DNA of 64,000 nt from Enoplolaimus lenunculus. Its lineage: Eukaryota; Nematoda; Enoplea; Enoplida; Thoracostomopsidae. The position numbers and the translations under genes are program-made. Location: positions 1 through 64,000 of the forward strand of contig JASANG010001984.1 of assembly GCA_030248215.1 (NCBI GenBank). The letters are read 5' to 3'. The stretch's first letter is position 1; each line of letters starts with the position of its first letter. Of this stretch, positions 1-11,289 are shown piece after piece. Below the pieces are notes generated by a model, which saw only the letters and a list, made by a program, of their open reading frames with translations, was not told the origin of the DNA and searched no databases.

Positions 1-1063
1 TCCTCCCTCCTCCTCCGTAAAGCGGAGGGGGGTGTGCGCAGCCCCCCCCCCTCCCTCGGAGAGGGAGAGGAGGGGGCCAGAAAGGGTTAGCAGGTGCTTG
101 CAATGGTCAACGGGGGATAATCCCCAGCCCAGCATATAGCCAGACTACCCCATCGCCGTAGGGGCCGCTCCTGGTAGCTGTGCAAACAGCCTCAGGTTTT
201 TGCCCAAAGGGCTTTTTTTTCCTTTATTATAAAACAAATACAATAAAACATACAAATATAAACCATGTAATTGTGAAATATTGGCGTTTTACTTCTTTTT
301 GTGGGTATTGCTGCTGATGAAACTTTATCTACTCCACCACCTTTTTTAATATAAAGCGCACGGTTTATACGTTTACAACTTGACTCAGCTAGCTTTTATT
401 ATATTAACATCTATAAATCTCCAATGTAGTACTCTTGCTAAATCAAATGTTGCCAGCTTTCCCCCCCCCCCCCCCCCCCCCCCCCCACATGGTCCAACCA
501 GCCAGTCGACAAATGTTCTTTATACCTAAAATGCAAAATTATATTTAGGTATAAAACTCTAACAAACAAACGTGGTATTATAAGTAACTGAATGAATAAA
601 ACGATCAAAGTTTAGTCAAAAATGTAAAGGAATGAAAAAATTACTCTTTTGTTTTATAACATTCTTTTCAAAAAGCTAAAATTTCAGAATTGTTTCAAAA
701 TCCTTGCCAATGAACTTTTAATTTGTCTTTAAATTTACAAAATTAAAAACGCGTAAAAATGGGTCGTTTTAAATCTATTTGACATGCAGTAATCCTAGAA
801 CGTTCAGCACACGTATTTTAGGCATGGTTCCAGCATCGACATCTTGGCGTTATATGTAAATCTTGCAATCATGTTCATTATTTATCGTCAGTTAATGCAA
901 AAACTATTGGAAAATTAATTTCAACCACAAAAAAGCGAGATAACAAAACCAAGCCCGAGGATACAAAGTGGAAGCTTTCCTGAGACACACCACTCTTTAC
1001 CAAATATGTAAGCGAAAAATGCCCACATTTGAGACAAAATTACAGTTCAACATCTTGTAATAC
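1..1063. other. Low-complexity left edge, no gene seen
   Basis: The first ~200 bases are C/G-homopolymer-rich and contain an imperfect purine/pyrimidine inverted tract. A run of 26 C lies at 461-486. The rest is AT-rich non-coding sequence. No further exon of the minus-strand LOTUS gene could be recognised here, although its last exon seen ends in phase 2 and must be followed by another exon, here or beyond the window edge. Confidence 0.6.
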
Positions 1064-1452
1064 CTTCGCTGATACAACTTCTCAAGATATTCGATCCAGT
1101 ATCCTTGCGGATATTCACGGAGTAAAGAACAAATTCGTTCTGACTCAGTCCGGCGTACAACTGTTTCATCGTCTAGACTTGGGTGACAGTTGTCAACAAT
1201 TTTTGCCGTGACGACGGTAAACTCTTGCGTGCGATCCTCTGAGTTTCTGCTAGTACTATTTGCCGCTGGCTCGCTCGAGAAATCTAGCGTATTGTTTGTA
1301 TGATCATCCGACGTCAAAATTGTCAATTTATCAGGCGAACCCGATAAGGACTGCCGTTTTTTCAAAATGCCCAGCGCATTTTTTGCCGCATGTAATTCTG
1401 CATCCCGACGAGTAGTGAATGCACCAAGTGAACCAAATTTTTCATCGTCAAT
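1064..1452 (-). CDS. LOTUS-domain protein, internal exon (TDRD5/TDRD7-like)
   Basis: Single 389-nt exon, open throughout, entered in phase 0 after a CATTTTAG acceptor (1453-1460) and left in phase 2 at a GTATTA donor (1058-1063). The first ~30 codons (GAFTTRRDAELHAAKNAL) resemble the tail that follows a LOTUS domain in TDRD7, or a short dsRNA-binding-like helix. A Ser/Thr/Asp-rich linker follows. The last ~25 codons contain SLLREYPQGYWIEYLEKLY, which fits the start of an OST-HTH/LOTUS domain (compare the 'llxxyxxGlwxsxLpxxYxxxy' pattern of TDRD7). LOTUS proteins act in germ granules and bind Vasa helicase or G-rich RNA; that is family knowledge. The assignment is by motif only; the full protein is not in the window. 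Confidence 0.5.
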
Positions 1453-2578
1453 CTAAAATGTCGATAAGCTTATCGCTGCGGCGTCATATTATACTGTAGA
1501 GTGTCACAAGTTGCACAATGAGCGGAACCGTACAATTGTTGCGAAGTGTACTAATTATGTATGGCGATTATCTGTGTTACCGCAAATCGCACTGTTTGAA
1601 TTGCAAATCATGCCAGTGCCAAATTCGGTCGAATTTTGTTTATTGAGCGAAGCAAAATTCTGAGCTTCGCGAAGCGTTTTATTATTTGTACTCTGGGGTC
1701 GAAAGGTGGATGTCAGTCTGTCCGTCTGTCCGTCCGAAAAGAATCTATGGAACGGCTGAACCGATTTTGATAAACTTTGTTGTTTGAAAGCCAATTATCT
1801 TGGAATGTTAACCTCGCATTGGGTTTTAAACTTTTAAGCCGTTTTTTAGCTACAGGCTAATTTGCATAATTATATAGTTAAGTCTAAATTAGGACTTTCT
1901 ACATTATTTCACTAATTATTACAGTTACAAGCAATCTAATTTCAGCACTAAACGGTTTTTGAGGGCGAGGAATTTGAATAAAGTGTTTACATACCTCTAA
2001 AACTGATAAGATAAATGAGTAGTTAGCTAATAGATAATTTGCATATAAGCACAATTGATAAGCCTAAACTAGGCGTTTTTACAATATTTCACTAATTATT
2101 AGGGTTACAAGCAATCTAATTTCAGCAATAATGAGTCTTTGGGTGCGCGGAACCTAAATAAATTGTCTACAAACCCTCAAAACCGATAATCGAATAGTTA
2201 GCTAATAGCTAATTTGCATATTTTAAGTCTAAATTAGCACTTTTTACAATATTTCACTAATTTAAGGTAAAAGCAATCAATTTCAGCACTGAAGGTTTTT
2301 TAGGTTTTTAGGTGCGCGGAATTTGAATAAACTGTTTACAAACGTCCAACACCGATAATTGAATAGGTAGTTAACAGTTAATTTGCATATTAACTTAACT
2401 GCCAAGACAAAAGTCGGACTTTTTAAATTATTTCACGTAAGGTGAAGATGCGAGCTTTTGATATTCTACATACTCATCAGCGGGTTTGGACATAATTTAG
2501 ACCTTAGCAGCGGGTTTTACGATTGTGGCCAGGTACTCTATTAAGTATATAGAATGCTAACTTTCACTATGCAATTAT

Positions 2579-2966
2579 CAGGGTTCAACCGGAAATCTAG
2601 TTGCGGCTGGAATTCCTGCAAAAATTCAATTTCTGTTCCTGTTCCTGCATTCAAAGATGCAGGAAACGGAATGTTCACGTTTTTTTGGAAAATTATTACT
2701 AATCATCTAAATATTGGAAACATTTTTGCAATTAGCTTAGTTTTGTGAATAAACTGTTTCATATGTGCTTTCGCAAAACTTGATGACAAAATATTGGAAA
2801 ATTCGCTTAAGCCTTTTTTGACAAGTAATCTAAAAAGACCAACAGTAATTCGATGATGAAAATTATTTCAAATCCCGGTTAATGTTCCTGTTCCGGTTCC
2901 TGGAGAGAAATTCAATTCCTGTTCCTCTTCCTGTTCCGGCAAAGTTCAGTTCCTGTTAGAACCCTG
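2579..2966. mobile_element. hAT-type MITE, 388 bp, perfect 8-bp TSD
   Basis: Starts CAGGGTTCAACCGG and ends GTTAGAACCCTG (terminal inverted repeats), flanked on both sides by GCAATTAT (2571-2578 and 2967-2974). The 8-bp duplication and CAGGG ends indicate a non-autonomous hAT-superfamily element. Interior is rich in 'TTCCTGTTCCTG' strings and codes for nothing. Confidence 0.85.
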
Positions 2967-3407
2967 GCAATTATCACTTGTGGGATCATTATTTTAATGG
3001 CATTTTTACTTAATTCTCCCAGAAGTGGTATATTCCCGCTATATTCTAGGTTTTTAGAGATTATTTTATGCATTACAACACTCTGAAGAATGTGGCCAAT
3101 GCAACCTGTGGACCAAGACCAGAAAACATCAACCTGAGGTCGGCCAATGGTGGGTACCACCATGGAAAGCCCAGCAAAGAAAGAATGAAGAAATTGACAT
3201 CAGCTACACTGAGTTTCCCATAACGATAGGGTTGTACTATACTCGCACGCACTGCAACTCTCAATAGTTTAGAAATTTGCATAGCTGATGTTAACAAATT
3301 GAGCTCTATACTGATTAAAATTGGACAAAACAAAAATACATTGCTGAGTCTTGTAGTCTTACTAGAACCGGATATAAAGTCAGATATCCAATGAAGCAAA
3401 TTCATAC

Positions 3408-3536
3408 CTGTGCTATTGAAACGAAAAGGCCGCGAGCCGAAAGAGGTTGTGTCGTGTACTGCGGCGGTGGTTTTTTCAAAAACCGAAGCACTGAAGAAAG
3501 CTCGTCGATTGCATCAAGTTTTTGAGCTTGTGACAT
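3408..3536 (-). CDS. Candidate first coding exon of the LOTUS gene
   Basis: 129 nt from an ATG at 3536 to a strong donor (CAG followed by GTATGA, 3402-3407), leaving in phase 0. It encodes 43 residues beginning MSQAQKLDAIDELSSVLRFL, consistent with the first helix of a LOTUS domain. Downstream on the same strand, 3106-3313 is open and contains an LGFP motif, typical of the LOTUS core, ending at a CAG/GTTGCA donor in phase 0 that would join 1452 in frame. The join between 3408 and that middle block does not fit in phase with the acceptor I can see, so an exon boundary is missing or misread. Linkage to the 1064-1452 exon is inferred from strand, order and domain. Confidence 0.35.
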
Positions 3537-4587
3537 TCTACCACTAAATACATACACTACATTTATAAAATTATCACATTAAATAATTAAAGCTGATACG
3601 CCGTGTATTGCTGGAACGCCGAATAAAAGTTGTTTAGGCTCTACTACGCCACTTTTCACTCACCTTTGCGCTTACGCTTAAGACAAGGCTTTGCTTTGTC
3701 TAAGCATATGCCTACGTCTTTTCCCAAGCCTAAGAAGTTTTGAACAGGACTGTTTTATAAATATTCGTGTATTGATTCCCCGTCAAAATACATATACCTA
3801 GGCTTGATACCTGTGTAAACGCTTGGTTAAATAAAGAATGCCAACATTTGGAGTGGAAATAGCAACATTGTACAAAATGTGACATCTGTGAATAAAACAT
3901 CTTAATTTGTATATTTGGTGATGCAAATTTTATACCGACTTTGACTAGTAGCTATAATTTCAAAAAATTATGAACGCGGTTCGGTCCAGTAAAGCACACT
4001 AAGGTTTGTGATGTACTCGCCGCTCGCCGCCTTGCGGCACAGCAAAACTTATTAAAAAGTACCACATGAGGCCGCGCGGCACTGTAAAAGTTGTTTAAAA
4101 ATTGCCGCAGGCCGCTGCGCGTCGGCGTGAGATGGCGTCCGACACAGTAAAGTAAGCTGCAACCCTAAGAGTTTGAGATCTTAGATCAAGTTTGCGTCAA
4201 TTAACTCTTGTTCAACACTTTTGTAAGTCGGCTATGATTAATATTTTATTGCATAATTAGTCAGAAAAGCTTTACTGTACTTTTACAATTGAACTTAGTT
4301 ATGATATGTCAAAAGTGCTTAGTTAAAATATCTACCTATTCTACAGGTCTGCGGAAGGCCTTGCTGGCTAAACCCAACTGATTTGATTTTGAGCTAAATA
4401 ATACAGTTAATACAAAATATTTCAATAGCACACTTCAAGACTTAACCAGGTTTTTACCAAACATCAATACAGGTATATCGCGTATTTCTGTGCCAAACTG
4501 TTGAGGAAACAAAACTTAATATCCAAGGATGGTAACAAAATCCAACCAAATTCAAACTAATTTAAACAATTGAAATTCGTCTGCGAT
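3537..4587. other. Spacer without a recognised gene
   Basis: AT-rich spacer upstream of the LOTUS gene start. A GC-rich stretch near 4010-4140 (GCCGCTCGCCGCC-like, partly palindromic) stands out from its surroundings. No supported ORF or RNA gene. Confidence 0.5.
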
Positions 4588-5000
4588 GAGAGTGCAACCG
4601 GAATTCCGGTTCCGATACGAAAATCTGGTATTTCTCACTATCCGGTTCCGGTAATAAATCCGGTATTTTTTCATCGAAATGTTCCGGTATTTGCGGTACT
4701 GGAAATTTTTCCTTTCGAAAATTTAGACAAATTGGCATATTATCCTAAGTTATTTTTCTAAAATTGTCTGAACGAGTATTTCCAAAATTTTTAGTTTGTG
4801 TTGTACTCCGCAATTTATCAAATGTTTTCAGCTACTGCACTTGTTGAAGATTTTGGCATTGTAAATGGTGTATTTGCACCAATAAAAAGCGATAAAAGTG
4901 TTAAACATGAATTTTTCGGTATAAAAGTATATTTTGTTTTCCGGTTCCGGTATTTTTTCACTTTCCGGTTCCGGTATTTTATGCTTCCAGTTTCACCCTG
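4588..5000. mobile_element. hAT-type MITE, 413 bp, perfect 8-bp TSD
   Basis: Ends are GAGAGTGCAACCGG and CAGTTTCACCCTG, relatives of the CAGGGTGCAACC end. It is flanked by TCTGCGAT at 4580-4587 and 5001-5008. Interior carries repeated CCGGTTCCGGTA strings near both ends around a unique core. A relative in the opposite orientation lies at 29282-29719. The long ORFs read here are products of the repeat, not genes. Confidence 0.85.
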
Positions 5001-5008
5001 TCTGCGAT

Positions 5009-7226
5009 ACTCTGCTAGTGAACGAGTACAGAAAAGTGATGACAACAAAACGGCGAATTGCAAATTGCAATATTCAAGCTGCGCTATTACATTATTGCGG
5101 AAAGCATTAACTTGTTCGGTTCGCTGTATTGTTCGAGTACGGAAACGCAAACGGACTCTGATTTTTACCAGAAACGGATATCCGGTTACACCCTGTATGT
5201 TTTGTTTATCCCACGGTTTTGACGTCCTATATAGTGAGACGTGAATTTTTAAAGCTCCAGTAGCCCTTTTTGCAGCATTGCTTTTTAATATATACTTAAA
5301 TTTAAGCATTTATCTACGTAGTTTTATTCCTTTGAATACTCTGCTGACCGTGTACTTGCACCCTAAGTGGGGCCCATGGTGCTTTAATGGGGGCCCAGAT
5401 TTCTGGTGTTCCACAAAGGAGTAGATTTATCTTCTAGATTACATTTTTTTGGTTATGCTTAGGCTTCGGCTTAGCCTAGGAAAACATTTTTGCACAGCAT
5501 AGGCTTAGGAATACGGTTAATCTACTGTTACGCCCCTTAAAGTAACATTGGCGTTAAGTGGTAACAAAATTTCGAATCGATTTTAAGATTCGGCAAAAAT
5601 CGAAGTTTCGAAATCATACTCGATTTATAATAAGCCCAATCCGACAAGTTTGGGAAATACATGTTTATCGTTTTATAATTAAGCTGAAAAAGATTGAACC
5701 ACTTATAAATTGAAATCATATACACTTAGTACTGTTGATTGTGGACATCAAGCCACATTTCAATGAATACGTTGTTTCAAAATTCACGTTTCTATTGCCT
5801 AAGTACATAATATCCGGTTCGCTAGATCAACTTGTCATGTAACTAATTTTATTTTTATTTATTAATAGCAAATTAAGAGGTATGTCGAAGTCCAGCTTCG
5901 GAATCGAAATTCGATTCGGCAAACCGTGGGTTAGGATTCGGGGCCCATGTAAAGATCAGGGGTGGAGAGTTTTTCTGTGGTACTAGAATACAGTAAGCAT
6001 AAGCTTTAGACTTATTTTTTGCTTGGCTTAGGCTTAGGAATATGCACCTGCTTACGCTTTGGCTTAGGAATACGCTTATACTACTGTTCCGGCCCTTTTC
6101 TTTATATTGGCCGGGATTCGGTAAACTCGCGATAGATTCGGTGCCACCCTATGTGAGTACCACGTCTTGTAGCCTAACCCTGATTTTTTATTGCAATCAT
6201 CGATTTAGTTTTTCCTAACTGATAGTTCTGATCTCAGACTCAAAATTACCATTCCAGTACTTCGTTTATGTATCATCGTTTTGTGAGCGTTGGCGGTACA
6301 TGCACCAGATTACAACCGGAGGTCTGCCTCCAGTTCCGGCAGAAAATCGGCCTCCAGGAATTTTGTCACAGTTTAGCATAATTTTGCAAAATTTATCTGT
6401 TTAGCGCGTTTCGTTTTACTTTTGTCACGATTTCCAGGAAAGAATTTCCGAAATTTCGCAAAAAATTAGCGTAAGTAAAACCGAACAACTTAACAACATA
6501 TTGTAGATGTTGGCTAAAAATTTTGGCAGTTAACCCGTTAACTCCGAGTGTACGATGATATTTTTTGCTTAGGCTTAGGAGCACATTTTTTGCCGCGCCT
6601 AGGCTTAGACTTAGAAATACGCTTAATCTACTGTTACGCCCCTTAAAGTAACATTGGTCCAAAGCAAGAACAAAATTAATAGTGTATGTTTTCGTTGCCT
6701 AAGCTAAAAGAATAGCGTGATGAAAGCTAATATAGCAGAATGCATACAATGCATACGTTAACAGATTAAGAATAACATGCAGCTAGTGTTATAAATTTTA
6801 ATTTGGCAACAATAGAACAATCCAATAGATATGGAGAACCATAAATTTATAGAGAGTACAAAATTTACTGTTACATTACATAATAAACATAAAAGTAACA
6901 ACTAAATGTACATGTGCTTATTTATTGTCGTGCAAAAAAGCGACAAAAGTTAAAGACGCCAAAGTTATTGCGTAAAGTGACCTTCTTTGCTAAATAACTC
7001 AACCATATGTTATATTGATGTTGACAAAATGGTCAAAGTTGGCCCTTTTAGCTTCCAAACATGCTTGCTTCAGAAGATGTTTTGAAGAACATATAGGCAC
7101 TTCCCAGGTTCAAAGTAACTAAAAATTCATTGTAGCATGAACATGAAGCTTAACCTGGTGTTTTGGGAGAATGAAACTAAATCGCTGATACGCAACAAAT
7201 TACGTAAACATTCACCCGTACAACAT
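5009..7226. repeat. Repeat-rich spacer with GCTTAGG-type elements
   Basis: Contains GCTTAGG-rich dispersed repeats at about 5440-5540, 5946-6110 and 6560-6655, each ending in a variant of CTGTTCCGCCCCTG or CTGTTACGCCCC. An element at 6309-6520 (CCGGAGGTCTGCCTCC start) reappears in reverse orientation at about 14290-14534. A TTTATT at 6921-6926 reads as AATAAA on the minus strand and could be the MED27 polyadenylation signal, about 300 bp past its stop. Confidence 0.55.
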
Positions 7227-10200
7227 TCAACTGTGACGACATGAATCATGCATTGCAATCAGAATACTACGGTTGGTTTCACGATGCAGCGGTGGCAGGT
7301 TATCCAGCAACACTTTGTGACAAACGTGGCATTTTTCACTAAACATTCGACGATAGTGGGACAACCAGATCTGAAAAAACCAGTATAACACTTGTGTCGA
7401 ATTAAACAACAAACTTATTTATTTAAAACATGCCACTTTTTTAACAGAAATATAACTGGGCAACTTTTTGAAAGAAACCGTGTCTTGCACATACTAAATT
7501 CATAGTTTTCGAATTTCTCAGAGTTCTGTATAACTTTAGGCTTGAGCTTGAAGCGTATACTGCCAAGATACCTGACAGTGACACACAGGAACAATTCGTT
7601 CGCAATATTCCTCAATAGCTGTTTTATGTGTTTAACGTTAAAACTAAAAGCGGATCAAATAAAATTTATTATTTTCGCTCGCGTAATTATTATACAGTAT
7701 ACCAGAGCACACGACTTACAAAAAACCGACACATCACGTCATTGACGTTACGGGGAATGTTTTGCGGTGTTTGCAGTAAGCTGAACGAGAACACAAGTAA
7801 TAATGCCTTCATATGATCAGTGAGCTAAAAAACGACGATTTCGAGATAAAACAGAGCAGGTGTCAATGTAACTTATCAAATTCAACTGATCGTACACCAT
7901 TTGCTGAGAGTAGTAGCGCACATGGTTCACAAATGCAAAATCAAAAATTAGTAATACACGAAAACTATTCCGAGCGTAATAATATATGTTTACAACAACG
8001 TGGAACAGTCAAAGATTACAACGGAAACAAAACCAACTTTTGTTACCTTCCGGAAGACAAGATGTCTGGATGGAGTTCGCATATCAAGCTAAAAGTGAAA
8101 ACAATCAGCACAGAATGAACCGAGTTAAGCACACTGCAGGGTTGCACCGGAACTCCTGTTCCGGCCGAAATTTCTGCAAAACTTCAGGTTAAAATACGCT
8201 TAAACCATTTTTTGGAAAGTTTTCAAAAGAGTCCAACTGTAATTCAATAACGAAAATTATTTCGAATTCGGATTCCTGTTTCTGTTCCGGTTCCTTCAAA
8301 GAAATTCAATTCATGTTCTGGCACACAGAGATATTTCACAAGTCTGACGCAATGCATATTGATCTTGATCAACCAAAAACAAAATTCTAAGGATGCCCTT
8401 TTAACTGGTTTTCAGACAACGTTTCGAATATTAGATGGAGGTCAAAAAACTTCTTTGTCATAAGGTTATATATTCCAGAACAAAAAACCGAGCAAATTCT
8501 TATGCCTGCCTGTTTAAAACAAATAAGTGTGATTAACAAAATTTTCTCAATAAAATAGCATATATAAAATTTTTAAATAATTCGGCATACCAACTAGGTG
8601 TTTCCCGGATTTGTGTCTTACATAAAAACACACATATACAAAAGTAAATATTACCTTTGCTCCAGTGTCATCAAAAAAGGTTTCGTCAACCCCCTTAATT
8701 AATATGAAATTGAACAAGCAACCACGCATACATACCAGAGCCTTCAATATGCGATCAACATTTACCTACAAAAATAATCATGCGGTATATTGTTCAAACC
8801 GCGTTAAATACAAGAAAAATAAAAACGCCCCCACCTCTATCAAAATAACAAATATGAAGCTTAGTAGTCACATCCAATGCCAAGTTAAGCTTCTTGCACA
8901 AAGGAAGGATATAACGCAGCTTGCAACGTTTTTCCGAAAAAATACACCAAGCTGAATTATTTGGAAAGTTGAGTTGATAATCACATTCAATACACAGTAA
9001 TGTTCTATAATGTATTACGAAGACAACAACGTGGCACAAGTATCCTCAATAAGAAGCCATACCACAAATTTGTAGTCACATTTATTGTTGGAAATTGTGT
9101 CAATTTTGAAATTAATCTTCATTGCATAGTCCTCAATGAAACGCGAGATATCTCTGAAAACAAAACACCAGTATTTACCATCACAAAAAGTCAAATTACT
9201 ACTACATAGTATTGAAATGTTGAATAATGCAACGTTTCTTTAAATAGGCAAACCAATACAATGCGGTGTTAGTTAAAGCAAACAGAGCTAACGTAAGTGT
9301 TATTTTTAACTATATTCGTGTATATCTAGACAAATTATATACCTCCAACTTATTGTACCCGTCTGTTAATGTTAAATAACTTTTTAAAAAAACCTTCGAT
9401 TAGTGAAGAGAATATATTATAACTTAACTCAGACATATGTCATGCATTCAAAACCTAGCTAAAAGTGGGAACCACCGTTGTTCTTCAAAAGAGTCAAAAA
9501 CGAAAAAGCCTTTAAGATTCCAATGAATGTGATCAAGCCTTTAAGATTCCAATGAATAAAAAGATTTAACGACTTTTTACATACAAGCTGGCCAGTCTGG
9601 CATACGCTCCTTGATGTGGTTTAATCATTTTCTTAAAAATCCTCCGTGTTTGCACATATGGGAAAGTGAATGCTTGGTTCCAATAACCATACTCTTGTAC
9701 CTGAAATTAAAGCTATTACGTATGCTCAAAGCAGCATTAATGATGGTTTGACACGCATTTTAATCAATTTAATAAATCATACGGTGAAATACATTTTAGG
9801 TTATGCCAAAAATTTCTGAACACGTAAATTCTGTTAAACGATAACTACGTACTACAGCATATTGCCAGATTCAATTATTCAATAAGAATATAACTGTACT
9901 GATTTCAGTTGAACATAGCCGTGGTGTACGAACGAAATTGCAAAAAACAGCAATTAGTTTTAGCGAAAAGAACCATACATCAATAAAGGCTCCAATAGTA
10001 CTTCAATCAAAGAAACTAACGCAAAAGTTTTGATTTTAAGCTTAGTACATACAAGTACCAGACCAACTTATTTATTTTGAATAGCGAAAAATGAGAGAGA
10101 TAATTACTTTATTGGCCCAATCTAACGTCCCAAGCGTTTGAAAGTACGATTCCGGTGTGTCCAATAAACTATACTGCATGAGACTGCTGTCATTACCAGC

Positions 10201-11289
10201 AACAAGCGTGGACGGAGTTTTGGGCAAAAAGCTCAGATGTTTTTCAAACTTCCTAAAGTAAAGAAAAGACGGAATAAAATAGTTTTGTTTAGAGCTCCCA
10301 ATACGTTTTCGAACGAAACGATTATTCATATAATCTTCTGCAATGGTCGATGATAGTTTTTTCACTGCTAAAATAATTTATATTCAATATCGAAGCACCG
10401 TTTTAATGTAAAATGCATGTGTAAACTGGAAGGTAAACAGGCGACAGCCAGCTAATAAAAGCTTAGACACTACAAGAATGGCGTTGTAAAATCCGATAAA
10501 AACATAATAATCACATTTAGCGACTTTGTGTCATATACGTAAAAGAATATATGCTAAACTACGTAAACTACAAAGAACCTAAACTAACTCATAATCTGTC
10601 ATTACTGCATCTAATCGAGATTTCATCTCAGATATAAAAGTTTGGTTAGTTGTGAATGGTTGATGTTGAAGTGCCAGTCGTTTTTCAGGCGCAGGTCCAT
10701 CGGACTTATCATCTGCAGAGGCAGATGCTATTTCAGGACTACTGATCAATGCAAACACAGAAGTCACGGTATTTCGTAATTGGCGTATCAAATCTATTCC
10801 TTTCAATGCCACCGCATCAAGTTTCACCTTAAATTAAACAACAAAGCCAATTTCTTTGGAAACTTTGTCGCATATACAAAACAATTATTTTACTTCCATA
10901 TAGGAATCAGCACATATATGTAGTTTGACAAATTCAGCAAAAGCGCACACCACTCGCGATTGCAAGGCTTACGTAATATAATTAACCCTGATACCAATAT
11001 ATAAGTTAATGAAAAATTCAAACTAATTTGTATATCAGCTCCTGAAATAAAGCATTAAACAACAAACCTCAAGTTGCTTTTGGTGATGTGGTACTTGATG
11101 ATGTTGCTGGATGTGTTGCTGCTGTAAATGTTGTTGCATGACCGACGGTTGCTGTTGTTGCGAATGGATTTGCTGAGAATGCTGAACAGAGATATGAGAG
11201 TTCGGTGGTAGTGTCCCCTGTGGTGGCAAATAACCAGGTGGAACCACTCCAGAGGGAACTACGTTCGTCGTCACAACAACGGGGGCCAT
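7227..11289 (-). CDS. MED27: Mediator complex subunit 27 (complete, nine exons)
   Basis: MED27 is a nuclear tail/upper-tail subunit of Mediator, the co-activator linking transcription factors to RNA polymerase II. Exons: 11068-11289, 10589-10827, 10108-10252, 9585-9700, 9063-9153, 8655-8765, 8047-8088, 7720-7824, 7227-7370. All phases agree and the product is 404 residues; human MED27 is 311. Residues 1-74 are a Gln/His/Pro-rich extension. Then follow ALKGIDLIRQLRNTVTSVF (N-terminal helix), DTPESYFQTLGTLDWANKVQ, DISRFIEDYAMKINFKID, VNVDRILKALVCMRGCLF, LDMRTPSRHLVFRK, LTDHMKALLL, and the C-terminal zinc-ribbon-like block CHVCHKVLLDNLPP ending HDSCRHS, keeping the family's C-x2-C and H-x3-C pattern. 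Order and spacing match the human and fly proteins as I remember them. The start ATG at 11289 is the first in the open frame; the extension could begin further upstream if an unseen exon exists. Confidence 0.93.
8137..8320. mobile_element. Short hAT-type MITE in a MED27 intron
   Basis: Begins CAGGGTTGCACCGG and ends near GTTCTG. Flanks GCACACTG (8129-8136) and GCACACAG (8321-8328) match at 7 of 8 bases. Interior resembles the 2579-2966 element (repeated CCTGTTCCGG). It lies between MED27 exons 8047-8088 and 8655-8765. Confidence 0.6.

Noticed and set aside
4798-5309. Overlapping ORFs of 148 and 163 codons
   Set aside because: Mostly inside a hAT MITE with repeated CCGGTTCCGG strings.
7813-8118. 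Plus-strand 101-codon ORF
   Set aside because: It overlaps the minus-strand MED27 exons 7720-7824 and 8047-8088 and has no recognisable family.
8872-8951. Possible MED27 exon with good acceptor and a U12-like ATATCCTT inside
   Set aside because: The correct MED27 continuation is 8655-8765, which fits in phase and family; the alternative needs a phase mismatch.
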